From: CAVVUC01 sp963751395
Lineage (GTDB): Bacteria; Verrucomicrobiota; Verrucomicrobiia; Chthoniobacterales; Chthoniobacteraceae
Assembly: GCA_963751395.1 (NCBI GenBank)
Contig: CAVVUC010000002.1
Span: 1,054,001-1,118,000, forward strand
DNA length: 64,000 nucleotides
Direction of reading: 5' to 3'
The position numbers and the translations under genes were made by a program. Shown piece after piece: positions 41,787-50,400 of the stretch. Within the stretch, counting starts at the first letter, position 1; each line of letters starts with the position of its first letter. The notes below the pieces were generated by a model. It made no database searches. It saw nothing but the letters and a program-made list of their open reading frames with translations, and was not told the origin of the DNA.

Positions 41787-42598
41787 GCGCCCCGCCAGTT
41801 CACAGCTTCCGGCACCATGCCATGGCTGCGCTCTTTGAAGTCCGCATCGCCGGAGAGGAAGAAGCATTCGCCGCCGGTGCCGCCCACGAAGCCTTTGCCG
41901 AAGCCGATCGCATGGAAGCTCTTCTCAGCCGGTTTCTCCCGCACAGCGAAATCGCCGCCATTTCGCGGCTTGCTCCCGGCGAATCGCTTCAATTGTCCGA
42001 GCCGACCGCAGCCTGCCTGGCGGTGGCCATCGAGATGGAACGGCTCACGCTCGGCGCTTTCTCCATTCACGCCACAGCCCTGCGGCACGGCGAATCTCTT
42101 CCGCGATGGGAACTCGACTCCGGCCACCTGCGCGTGCTGTCCGGCGCATGTCATTTCGACCTGGGGGCCATCGGCAAAGGATTCGCCCTCGATCGTATGG
42201 CTGCAATTCTTCGGGAATGGGGCGCGCCGTCCCATCTGATTGTCAGCGGCGGAAGCAGCGTGCTGGCTGGAGAAGCGCCTTCCGGCAGCAAAGGCTGGTC
42301 TGTAAGTGTGGGTGCCGACACCACGCCCACGGAGCTGGCTGTTCAACACTCCGCTCTTGGCGCTTCCGGTCTCTCGGTCAAGGGCAACCACATTACCGAT
42401 CCTCGAACCGGCCAGCCCGCCACAACTCGCGAACGCGCCTGGGTGCTGGCAGGATCGGCAGCCGAGGCGGATGCTCTCTCGACCGCCTGCATGGTCCTGA
42501 GCGATCGGGAAATCGAATCACTGGCCGCCGCTCGTCCAGACATCACCATTTGGATAACTACCGTCAACGGGCTTCAGCGCCTGGCGCCTGCGCCTTGA
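41783..42598 (+). CDS. apbE: FAD:protein FMN transferase (ApbE)
   Basis: 271 residues. ApbE features: a FRHHAMAALFEVRI start, DLGAIGKGFALDRM (about 130-145), IVSGGSSVLAG, and HITDPRTGQPA (about 203-213). It attaches FMN to Thr/Ser of target proteins, usually exported flavoproteins; no signal peptide is evident, so it may act in the cytoplasm or be membrane-bound through other parts. The target is not evident here. The last 80 bases recur in diverged form at 45567-45657. Confidence 0.88.
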   Translation: MSAPPVHSFRHHAMAALFEVRIAGEEEAFAAGAAHEAFAEADRMEALLSRFLPHSEIAAISRLAPGESLQLSEPTAACLAVAIEMERLTLGAFSIHATALRHGESLPRWELDSGHLRVLSGACHFDLGAIGKGFALDRMAAILREWGAPSHLIVSGGSSVLAGEAPSGSKGWSVSVGADTTPTELAVQHSALGASGLSVKGNHITDPRTGQPATTRERAWVLAGSAAEADALSTACMVLSDREIESLAAARPDITIWITTVNGLQRLAPAP

Positions 42599-42623
42599 CC
42601 TGATCAGTTCAGCCGGATGCCCT

Positions 42624-42655
42624 GGTTTCCGAAGGGTTTCGCCAACTTTGGCAAC
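42624..42655. repeat. REP-like palindrome, degenerate copy
   Basis: On the minus strand this reads GTTGCCAAAGTTGGCGAAAC then CCTTCGGAAAC, a degenerate copy of the palindrome at 44358-44389 (GTTTCCCAAAGTTGGCG...). It lies 26 bases after the apbE stop. Confidence 0.45.
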
Positions 42656-42707
42656 AAGGGAGAACCAGCCAAGCCGGGATGCCAGGACTTTGCGCGGGCA
42701 CAGTCAA

Positions 42708-42997
42708 ATGATACGATTACACCAGTCATGCCGCGAGAACGCCAACGGCGTTCCATCCCTCAGCCCAGGGTTGCGAGGAACGAGCTACCCTGGGTAATGG
42801 ATACAAAATGCAAACCAACCCTGAATGGGTTGAATCCATCGCGCCCGGCTTGCGAAGGATGAAACCCTTTCTGGGTTTGTCCTGTTGTTTGTGACGGTCC
42901 CCAAGGTGGCGCGCGGCGCGCAACCCTGGGCTAAAGGATCGAACGCCGTTGGCGTTTGCGGAGCATTCACGCAAGTCCACCGTGTAAATCATATGAC
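42708..42997. repeat. 288-bp palindromic element, copy 1
   Basis: The two ends are imperfect inverted repeats: ATGATACGATTACACC at the left faces TGTAAATCATATGAC at the right, and CGCCAACGGCGTTC (about 42749) faces GAACGCCGTTGGCG (about 42941). AGCCCAGGGTTGCG also faces CGCAACCCTGGGCT. The centre has two smaller hairpins (AACCCTGAATGGGTT, AAACCCTTTCTGGGTTT). A second copy lies 429 bases downstream. Open frames of about 44 residues occur in both copies but look spurious. A MITE-like mobile palindrome or structured RNA element. Confidence 0.7.
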
Positions 42998-43136
42998 ACC
43001 GCTCGGAGCGAAGGCGGGCGGCGCAATCCCGCGATCCACACAGGGCGACGTTTGCGGGGTTCCTCGCTGCGCTCGGAATGACACGCTTGGGGACCGTTCA
43101 GTAAAATGGGGAGTCCTCTTTTTTATGCAAAACGGA

Positions 43137-43425
43137 ATGATACAACTTACACATTCATGCCGCGAGAACGCCAACGGCGTTCCATCCCTCAGCCCAGGGT
43201 TGCGAGGAACGAGCTACCCTGGGTAACGGATACAAAATGCGACCCAACCCTGAATGGGTTGAATCCATCGCGCCCGGCTTGCGGAGGATGAAACCCTATC
43301 AGGGTTTGTCCTGTTGTTTGTCACGGTCCCAGGGTGGCGCGCGGCGCGCAACCCTGGGCTGAAGGATCGAACGCCGTTGGCGTTTGCGGAGCATTCACGC
43401 AAGTCCACCGTGTAAATCGTATGAC
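43137..43425. repeat. 288-bp palindromic element, copy 2
   Basis: Same orientation as copy 1, more than 90% identical by eye, with small differences (GTCCCCAAGG versus GTCCCAGGG, TTTCTGGG versus TATCAGGG). The similarity continues about 15 bases past the right end (CGGAGCGAA). The 140-base spacer between copies (42998-43136) is not repeated and holds nothing recognised. Confidence 0.7.
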
Positions 43426-43489
43426 TCCACCCGGAGCGAACCGCAAAACATAAGAAGCATAAGCCCGCGCCGCCTTATTCGGCGGGCTT

Positions 43490-43553
43490 GTTCAACCAGG
43501 GGTGCAGTCGGAGGGCTCGTGCCTCGCCTCCGCTACACCCTTTAGTGTTAGGC
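43490..43553 (-). other. integron attC recombination site
   Basis: On the minus strand the site reads GCCTAAC (R'', RYYYAAC) at one end and GTTGAAC (R', GTTRRRY) at the other, 64 bp apart. Between them GGGTGTAGCGGAGG pairs with CCTCCGACTGCACCC in a 14-pair stem with one extrahelical A, around a CGAGGCACGAGC loop. Core sites, length and unpaired base all fit attC. It begins eight bases after the stop codon of the minus-strand gene 43561-44104, the usual place in a gene cassette. Confidence 0.8.
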
Positions 43554-43560
43554 GTTGCGG

Positions 43561-44104
43561 TCATTTGGAAGCCTTTCGTGTAGCGACCTCATCTGCTAGC
43601 GTAAGCGGCCAAGACGGGGATCTGAAGTATTCGGGACGGTCTTTGCGATACTTGTTATGAAGCGCGATGTAATCTGAGTTGAATTTGGAGCCGGCAACAC
43701 CAAGCGAGGGGTATCGACGGAGCGCATTCTGCTTGGATGCTTCTTCTGTCGTTATTGGGTTCTGAGGTTCGGCTCGTGTGGCGGACTCGTGGTCTGCTGC
43801 TGCGGCGGAAACTAGCGCGTAGAGTCGCCGAAGCGGCTCGGGGTGGAGATAGAGAGCATAAGCGCCTCCAAGAAAGTAGGAGACCGTAGAGAATGCGCTC
43901 AAAGGTCTTCCAGCGCTGAATGCGGGTTTCGTGCTCAAGCTCCAGGCGGCGCGCCTCGATCCGGTTCTGTTCTGCCTGCATCAGTTGCCGTTGGCGAGCG
44001 GCTTCCTGCGCTGGCGTGAGAGGAATCCGCGAAGGTGCCTCAAGCCGTTTGCGCTTCCAATCACTATAAAGCTTTGCGGCTACAATGTAGGTCTCAAGGA
44101 TCAT
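43561..44104 (-). pseudogene. integron cassette gene, hypothetical membrane protein, frameshifted
   Basis: Start MILETYIVAAKLYSDWKRKR at 44104. The N-terminal 75 residues form a charged coiled coil (RQRQLMQAEQNRIEARRLE). Near 43885 one extra base changes frame; the other frame continues FLGGAYALYLHPEPLRR and ends VATRKASK at 43561, 180 residues after correction, with one membrane span around the junction. No family recognised. Its stop lies eight bases before the attC and its start 20 bases after an attI-like core, so it forms the first (and only) visible cassette. Confidence 0.6.
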
Positions 44105-44124
44105 GGAAAAGATACGCGAGCATC

Positions 44125-44131
44125 GGCTAAC
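44125..44131 (-). other. attI-like core site GTTAGCC
   Basis: On the minus strand GTTAGCC lies 20 bases before the cassette gene start and between it and the divergent integrase stump, exactly where attI is expected. It differs by one base from the GTTRRRY consensus. The 108-bp interval 44105-44212 would also hold the cassette promoter. Support is positional. Confidence 0.45.
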
Positions 44132-44212
44132 ATGTGAGTCTGCGACTGCAAAAAAAGTCTGGTCTCATATTAGAGTTGCGTTTGATGTACCTGGGCGGCA
44201 GGGGGAAGGTCA

Positions 44213-44350
44213 ATGACAATTCCTGAGTCTTTGGAGCGGCTGAAAGGGGCGTTGGGGCTGAGGCATTTCTCCTACGCCACGGAGAAGGCCCATTCGCTGT
44301 GGGGCCAGTGGTATATGGAAGCGGTACGGGCCTGTCCGCCCGATTGGAGT
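44213..44350 (+). pseudogene. intI: integron integrase (intI) N-terminal stump
   Basis: A strong ribosome binding site (GGGGGAAGG) precedes ATG at 44213. The product begins MTIPESLERLKGALGLRHF then SYATEKAHSLWGQWYMEAV and PPDW, the core-binding domain of integron integrases. After about residue 45 the reading frame enters the palindrome at 44358 and stops at 44404. All catalytic residues (R, H, R, Y) are lost. It faces away from the cassette gene, the canonical intI orientation. Confidence 0.65.
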
Positions 44351-44357
44351 TTCTCCT

Positions 44358-44389
44358 GTTTCCCAAAGTTGGCGAAGCGCTTTGGGAAC
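44358..44389. repeat. REP-like palindrome interrupting intI
   Basis: GTTTCCCAAAG and CTTTGGGAAC arms flank TTGGCGAAGCG. It lies exactly where intI similarity ends, so insertion of this element (or of the transposase remnant behind it) may have truncated the integrase. Related copies are at 42624 and, inverted, 45363. Confidence 0.6.
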
Positions 44390-44456
44390 GTATTCTTTTC
44401 TTGAACCTCTGTTTCCCTATTCAGCGCCAATTGTCGCGGCGGACCACGGCCAGCGC

Positions 44457-44562
44457 TCCGGGCGTGCGACTGGGCAGGAATCTTGCAGCACGCTGCCAGG
44501 TCGAAGACCGGGAGCCGGTCCACGGTGGTTGAAGTCACAAAATGCGGGTGCTTTTCCCGCAT
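44457..44562 (-). pseudogene. possible REP-associated (RAYT/IS200-like) transposase N-terminal remnant
   Basis: The minus frame starts MREKHPHFVTSTTVDRLPVF, which resembles the first strand and helix of Y1 transposases of the RAYT type (HFVTxTTVxxLPVF). Similarity fades after about 35 residues. The catalytic HUH and tyrosine are missing. Its neighbourhood of REP-like palindromes supports the idea. Short match; moderate doubt. Confidence 0.4.
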
Positions 44563-44630
44563 GTCTCAACGGCTGCGCATGGCGAGCGATCGCACCCGCG
44601 CGAGTTCTCCCAATGCCGGACTGTGGAGAA

Positions 44631-44927
44631 CTATTCGCGAAAAAATTCGGCGGTGATGTCTCGCGCGCCATGCAACACGCGCGCGATTTCAATGCCATCC
44701 TCAATCGGACGGTAAAATACGAGATAACTTCCGATGGGAAACAAGCGAAGGTTGGAAGCGAGTTCTTCGACGGCTTTGCCGAGATGCGGCTGCGCTGCGA
44801 GAGTGTGGAAAATCGTCTCAAATCGCTCTAAAAGCTGGTTGGCAGCGCGTTCGTTGTCCTGGGCTATGTAAGCCCAAACCTCCACCGCGTCAGACTCGGC
44901 AGCCGGGGCGCGGATGATTCTTGCCAT
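44631..44927 (-). CDS. parE: ParE-family toxin
   Basis: 98 residues: MARIIRAPAAESDAVEVWAY, FETIFHTLAAQPHLGKAVEEL, RLFPIGSYLVFYRPIEDGIE, VLHGARDITAEFF. The FPIGSYLVFYRP and LHGARD motifs are standard ParE. It poisons gyrase. One base separates it from the ParD start group upstream (antitoxin stop at 44929). Likely stabilises the accessory island. Confidence 0.88.
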   Translation of the reverse strand: MARIIRAPAAESDAVEVWAYIAQDNERAANQLLERFETIFHTLAAQPHLGKAVEELASNLRLFPIGSYLVFYRPIEDGIEIARVLHGARDITAEFFRE

Positions 44928-44928
44928 G

Positions 44929-45207
44929 TTAAGCGTCGGACTTGCGGGACGCGAGAAGTGCCCGGCCCTTGGCCTTTATTTCTTCGGAATTCCATGCCGC
45001 GCCTTCGCCACGGTCGAGCTGCTCAATGCCGACCATCACTTTGGCGCGCAATTCCGTAATCCTTGCCTGTCGCAATTCCTCGCGAGCGCGCAATTCCGCG
45101 ATGGCATCGGACACGGCCTCACTCTCGTTGACATAGCGACCGGATTTCATCGCTTCTTCGAGGAAGCGTTCGTCTTCGTCTCTTAAAGTGATGGCAATGG
45201 TGGTCAT
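44929..45207 (-). CDS. parD: ParD-family antitoxin
   Basis: 92 residues, starting MTTIAITLRDEDERFLEEAM at 45207. Ribbon-helix-helix N-terminus (TTIAITLRDEDERFLEEAMK, then GRYVNESEAVSDAIAEL), followed by a tail that wraps the toxin (GEGAAWNSEEIKAKGRALL). A frame extends upstream to 45426 but is not likely translated. ParD neutralises ParE and represses the pair's promoter (upstream 45208-45362). Confidence 0.85.
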   Translation of the reverse strand: MTTIAITLRDEDERFLEEAMKSGRYVNESEAVSDAIAELRAREELRQARITELRAKVMVGIEQLDRGEGAAWNSEEIKAKGRALLASRKSDA

Positions 45208-45362
45208 GGGTCGCACTGTATCAGACGGATGCGCGGCAAGCAACAATGGTCGCGGTGTTGGTTTGCACGCTTCGGAAGCGTTGCCGAAGTGACAACTGCG
45301 CGCGGTTCGTAATACACTTGCCACATTCCCGGCAGGGAAACGGAGTTTCAAGCGGCTGCCGC

Positions 45363-45393
45363 GCTCCCAAAGCGCGGAGCTAACTTTGGGAAC
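45363..45393. repeat. REP-like palindrome, inverted copy
   Basis: TCCCAAAG (45365-45372) and CTTTGGGA (45384-45391) flank an 11-base loop; read on the minus strand it matches the palindrome at 44358 (CCCAAAGTT-x-GC...GCGCTTTGGG). The 45208-45362 stretch holds the ParD upstream region, and 45394-45566 nothing recognised beyond an A/G-rich run. Confidence 0.5.
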
Positions 45394-45566
45394 GAGTCCC
45401 CATGAACTGCGTTCACCACGCAGCATGTAAATTTCGAGACAGCCGCGTCCGTCGTTATTTGGCTAGTTTTGACCGATTTCGGCCTATTTACGGAGTAGAT
45501 GGGAATTAACCGCAGAAGGTTTAACCGCAAAGAACGCAGAGAGCACAGAGAAGAAGAACTCTTCTT

Positions 45567-45657
45567 ACTGGCCACCGCTCGTCCAGACATCACCATTTGG
45601 ATAACCACCACCGATGGGCTTCGGCGCCTCGGGCCTGCGCTTTTAGCTGATCGGTTA
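45567..45657 (+). pseudogene. duplicate of the apbE 3' end
   Basis: This stretch matches 42520-42610 closely: both read LA-x-ARPDITIWITT then GL-x-RL-x-PA at protein level, with about ten base differences in ninety. The stop codon of the original is absent here (CTT TTA replaces CCT TGA). It is a diverged fragment of an apbE homologue. Its partner lies 3 kb away on the other side of the accessory island. Confidence 0.65.
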
Positions 45658-45659
45658 CA

Positions 45660-46373
45660 TCAGACCAATCCGCGCGCCTTGAGTTTCTCATACACCTCGG
45701 GATGATGAATTTTCAGGCAATCCGGGCAGATATCGTGACTGAAGTCCGCGTCGGAGTGTGTCGAGATATACTTTTCCACGCTCTGCCAGTAACCGGTGTC
45801 ATTACGGATGCCCTTGCAGTGAGAGCAGATCGGCAGCAAGCCGTGCAACGTCTTCACCTCCGAAAGCGCCTCTGCAAGCTCGGCTGTGATGCGGTTCAGC
45901 TCGAGCCGGCACATGATCTCGCGAGCGAGCGCCTCCAGGGCTTTCTTCTGCTCCGTCCCAAGCGGACGCGGCTTGCGATCGATCACGCAAAGCGTCCCGA
46001 GGGCGTTTCCGTCCCGATCGATCAACGGCGCGCCTGCATAGAAGCGGATATGCGGGTCGGAGGTAACCAAAGGGTTGGTTGAAAAGCGCTCATCCGCCAT
46101 TGCGTCCTGCACCACCATCACCTCGTCCCCAAGAATCGCATGGGCGCAGAAAGCATGATCGCGGGGTGTTTCATTCGTCTCAATGCCAATCTTGGCCTTG
46201 AAGCATTGCCGGTCCGAGTCCACGAATGAAATCATCCCGACGGGCGTCTGGCAGATCGTCGTGGCCAGGAAAACAAAGTCATCGAATGCCTGCTCCGCGG
46301 ACGTATCCAGCATCCGGTAGCTCTTGAGAGCTGCAAGGCGTTTGCTTTCTTTCTTGGGTTTGGGCGCAGGCAT
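45660..46373 (-). CDS. GAF-domain sensor protein
   Basis: 237 residues. A GAF domain spans about residues 25-170: RLAALKSYRMLDTSAEQAFDD, GMISFVDSDRQCFKAKIG, FCAHAILGDEVMVVQDAMAD, IRFYAGAPLIDRDGNALGTL. A C-terminal region with two CxxC pairs (LPICSHCKGI, SHDICPDCLKIH) may bind zinc. No output domain, so it may work with a partner kinase or cyclase elsewhere. The 45660 stop meets the apbE fragment. Confidence 0.85.
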   Translation of the reverse strand: MPAPKPKKESKRLAALKSYRMLDTSAEQAFDDFVFLATTICQTPVGMISFVDSDRQCFKAKIGIETNETPRDHAFCAHAILGDEVMVVQDAMADERFSTNPLVTSDPHIRFYAGAPLIDRDGNALGTLCVIDRKPRPLGTEQKKALEALAREIMCRLELNRITAELAEALSEVKTLHGLLPICSHCKGIRNDTGYWQSVEKYISTHSDADFSHDICPDCLKIHHPEVYEKLKARGLV

Positions 46374-46699
46374 TTTCTACAGGAGTGAGAAATCGGGGCA
46401 AAATTTCAGCCTCAGATCATTAGCAGAGGGTGCGATTAGGGTCAAATGGCAACAGTCAGGTGCCGCGGACCGGGAACGGTTCATGGAAACAAGCGCCTTT
46501 TTTAACGTCGGCCCGGGCTGACCAGAAGAAGGTTTCGATTTTTTGAAAGCATTCTGTTGACACAAAACGGGATTTCTAAGACACGTTTCAGCCCGCGAGG
46601 AAAAACCCAGCCATCGAATCTCATGATTTCGTCAAAAAGTATTGCCAAGTTCCGATGGTTGATACACTCTCCGCGCGCATACTTTTTCACTGACAAGTA
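46374..46699 (+). promoter_or_regulatory. upstream region of the respiratory operon
   Basis: 326 bases without a gene. A TTGACA hexamer at 46557-46562 and TTGATA...TACTTT near 46659-46685 are weak promoter candidates; spacing of the second pair is short (15 bp). Nothing else recognised. The operon probably starts here, given the tight packing from 46700 onward. Confidence 0.3.
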
Positions 46700-47431
46700 A
46701 TGGCGAATTTTTTCCCACGCTGGAGTAACTGGCTTCCCATCAAAGTCGCTGTGATCGCGGCTGTGCTCGGCACGGCGGTGATGGCCGGCGTGTGGTATTA
46801 CTTCACGCCGAAATACACGCGGATCGGTTACATGCCCATCCAGCCCGCGCCGTTTCCCCACGACATCCACGCAACGCAGCTCGGGATGGACTGCCGCTAT
46901 TGCCACAGCTTCGTGGAAGTGGCCGCCCACTCGAATGTGCCCAACACGCAGGTCTGCATGAACTGCCACACGCAGGTGCAGAAGGAGAATCCGAAGCTCG
47001 CGACGGTGCGCGAGAGCTGGAAGAGCGGACAGCCGATGAGCTGGGTGCAGATTCACAAGACGCCCGACTACGCTTATTTCAATCACTCGGCGCACGTGAA
47101 TCGCGGCGTGAGCTGCTACAGTTGCCACGGGCAGATCAACCAAATGGCGGTCGTGCATCAGGTTCAGCCGTTGAGCATGGCGTGGTGTCTCGACTGCCAT
47201 CGCAATCCGGAAAACAACCTGCGTCCGCGCGAGCAGGTGTTCAATCTCGACTGGCGTCCCGAGCAGGAGAATCCACAGGCTTTCATCGCAAAGTTCGGCA
47301 CGCCGCCCGGCGAGGAGGACCGCGATTTTTCGAAGGTTGTGAATCTTACCCAGCAGGAAATCGGAAGCACGATGGCACATAAAATGGGCGTGAAACCGCC
47401 GACAACGAACTGCTGGGGGTGTCACCGATGA
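46700..47431 (+). CDS. actA: alternative complex III subunit ActA, pentaheme cytochrome c
   Basis: 243 residues. An N-terminal membrane anchor (VAVIAAVLGTAVMAGVWYYF) and five CxxCH heme sites: CRYCH, CMNCH, CYSCH, CLDCH, CWGCH. ActA carries electrons from the Fe-S subunit of alternative complex III towards later carriers on the periplasmic face. First gene of the operon; its stop overlaps the actB start (ATGA). Confidence 0.93.
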   Translation: MANFFPRWSNWLPIKVAVIAAVLGTAVMAGVWYYFTPKYTRIGYMPIQPAPFPHDIHATQLGMDCRYCHSFVEVAAHSNVPNTQVCMNCHTQVQKENPKLATVRESWKSGQPMSWVQIHKTPDYAYFNHSAHVNRGVSCYSCHGQINQMAVVHQVQPLSMAWCLDCHRNPENNLRPREQVFNLDWRPEQENPQAFIAKFGTPPGEEDRDFSKVVNLTQQEIGSTMAHKMGVKPPTTNCWGCHR

Positions 47432-50400
47432 AGAACATTTTCCAACACCCACCCGAACCGGCGACCGGCAGGAAATACTGGCGCAGCCTCGAAGAACTGG
47501 CGGAGACTCCGGAGTTCAAGGAGCGGCTGGAGCGCGAGTTTCCGCAGGGTGCGGCGGAGTTCAACGGCGACGAAGTTTCGCGCCGCCATTTCCTGAAAAT
47601 CATGGGCGCATCGACGGCGCTGGCGGGCGTCGGGTTGAGCGGATGCCGGCGCGGGGAGCTGCATCTTGTGCCGTTTACCAAGAGCGTCGAGTGGGCGATC
47701 CCCGGGAAGCCGCTGTTTTACGCAAGTTCGATGCCGGCTCGCGACGGCTACATTCCGCTGATCGTCGCCACGCACGACGGACGCCCGACGAAGATCGAGG
47801 GCAATCCGCTGCATCCGATCAGCAACGGCGCCACAAACTCATTTGCGCAGGCGTCGGTGCTCGATCTCTACGACCCGGATCGATCCAAAGTTTTCAAGAG
47901 CAGCGGCGAACAGGTCGATGCTGCGCAGTTCGCTGCCAATCTCGACCAGATCATCAAAGGCCTGGAAGCCGACGGCGGGGCGGGGCTGGCGTTCCTCGTC
48001 GAGGAAAACAACTCGCCCACTCGCGAGCGTCTCCGCGCGGAGATCGAGCGCAAATACCCGTCCGCCCGCTGGTGCGTTTATGAGCCGCTGGGTTCCGATG
48101 CAAAAACGGAAGCGCTGAACATCGCCTACGGACCCGGCGTCCATGTCTCGAGTGCGATCGACAAAGCCGACGTGATCCTCGCGCTCGACTCGGATTTCCT
48201 CGGCTTCCCGGAAGGGACCCTCGAAGACATCCGCGCATTTTCATCGCGTCGCCGCGTCGGGAAACCCGGCGACAAAATGAACAGGCTCTACGTCGTCGAG
48301 AACCGCTACACCGTGACCGGCGGCATGGCCGATCATCGGCTGCGCGTGCCGGCCAGCCACATCGGTGCGTTCGCGCTCCAGCTTGCGGAACAAGTTGCCG
48401 CGCTCACCAGCGACTCCGGACTCGCCAAACTGACGCAGTCGATCCAGAAGCCGGCGGTGCCCGTGAAGTTCACGGACAAGTGGGTCGAGGAGACGGCCAA
48501 AGACCTCGTCGCCGCGAAAGGCGCGAGCCTTGTGCTGGCCGGACCCCGCCAGCCGGTTGCGGTGCAGTTGCTGGTCCAGTCGATCAACTCGGCGCTCGGC
48601 AATCTGGGCAAGACCGTCATCGGGCGGCAGCAGTTCACGAAGCCGGGCATTTCGATCGCGGAACTTCGGCGCGAGATCGACAACAAGAAGATCACCACAC
48701 TTTTCATCCTCGGCGGCAACCCGGTTTACAACGCGCCGGCGGATTTGAACTGGGCGAAGGCGCAGGCTTCCGTTCCGAACGTCATTCGCCTTGGGCTTCA
48801 CGAGGACGAGACGTCGAAGGTCGCGAAGTGGCACGTGCCGGCCGCGCATTATCTCGAAGCATGGGGCGACGGCCGCACCGCGGATGGAGCTTACGTTTCG
48901 GTTCAGCCGATGATTCTCCCGCTCTACGGCGGCTGGTCGGAGCTGGACATTCTTGCGCGCCTCGCCGGCTTGCCGAAACCGCAGGGGCCGGAACTGGTTC
49001 AGGAGACGTTCCGCCAGGTTGGCAAACCGGGCGACTTCAATGCCGACTGGAACAAGTTTTTGCACGACGGTTTTGTTGCCGGCAGCAATGTGAACGGGCG
49101 TGTGCTTTTCTTCATGGCATCCGCCGCAGCGGCTCAGGTGCAGGAAAAGGCGGCGCTGCCTCCGGTGGCGGGACCGGACGCGATCGAGGTCGTGCTCGTG
49201 GCCGATGCGCGGGTCGATGATGGCCGTTACGCCAACAACGGCTGGTTGCAGGAGTCGCCCGACCCGATCACGAAACTTACCTGGGACAACGCCGCGCTGA
49301 TCAGCCCTGCGACGGCCGAGAAGCTCGGATTGGACACCAGGCCGGATCTCGGACGGGTCGAGTTCGAGGTGGTCGAAGTGAAATTTGACGATGCGCGCCG
49401 CATCGAAATTCCGGTGCTGGTCACGCCCGGCCATGCCGACAACTCGCTGACCATTTCGCTCGGATACGGGCGCACGATGGACGGGATGATTTGCAAGGGA
49501 ACCGGCGTCAACGCGTATCCGCTCCGCACCACAGCGCAGCCGTATTTCGCGGTAGGCGCAAAGGTGAAACCGACCGGCGCGAAGTATCGTCTTGCGGTCA
49601 CACAGGGCCATCACAACATGGAAGGCCGCGCGCTGGTTCGCGAAGCGACGATGGAGCGTTACCAATCGCATCCCGATTTCGCGAAGAAGATGTTCATGGA
49701 TGCCGAACTGCCGGCCGGTGGGAATCCGTCGCTCTACACGCACCCGCCGCTGGACGCCGCGTGGCAGTGGGGAATGGCGATCGACCTGAACACATGCACC
49801 GGCTGCAACGCCTGCGTCATCGCCTGCCAGTCGGAAAACAACACGCCGATCGTCGGAAAAGACCAGGTCATCAACGGACGCGAGATGCACTGGATTCGGA
49901 TGGATCGCTACTTCGCCAGCATGGACGCGCACGATCCCGATCCGGAGATGGTCATGCAGCCGATGCTTTGCCAGCAGTGCGAAAACGCGCCGTGCGAAAC
50001 GGTCTGCCCGGTCAACGCGACCGTCCACAGCGACGACGGCTTGAACGTGATGGCGTACAACCGCTGCATCGGCACGCGGTATTGCGCGAACAACTGCCCG
50101 TTCAAGGTGCGCCGCTTCAACTTCTTCGACTACGGCCAGCGCCCGATCCAGCACATCAAGCACGGACCGCTCGAGGCGCAGGGACTTTACTTCGGACCGC
50201 TCACGAAAAAGGGGTCGCCGGAAACGATCAAGATGCAGCGCAACCCGAACGTCACTGTTCGCATGCGCGGCGTCATGGAGAAATGCTCGTTCTGCGTGCA
50301 GCGCATCCAGGAGGCAAAGATCGCCGCGAAGGTGAAGGCCGGCGGAACCGACGAGGTCGTGATCCCGACCGATTCGTTCCAAAGCGCCTGCCAGCAGGCG

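Noticed and set aside
42728..43291. 44-residue frames MPRERQRRSIPQP in both 288-bp repeats
   Set aside because: They follow the repeat's palindromic structure on both strands and have no ribosome site; likely spurious.
42700..43430. CRISPR-like array
   Set aside because: Only two long palindromic copies with a 140-base spacer; no short regular repeats.
45348..45611. Minus frame with SSSLCSLRSLRLNL
   Set aside because: Typical artefact translated from an A/G-rich GCAAAGAACGCAGAG-like repeat and the apbE fragment.
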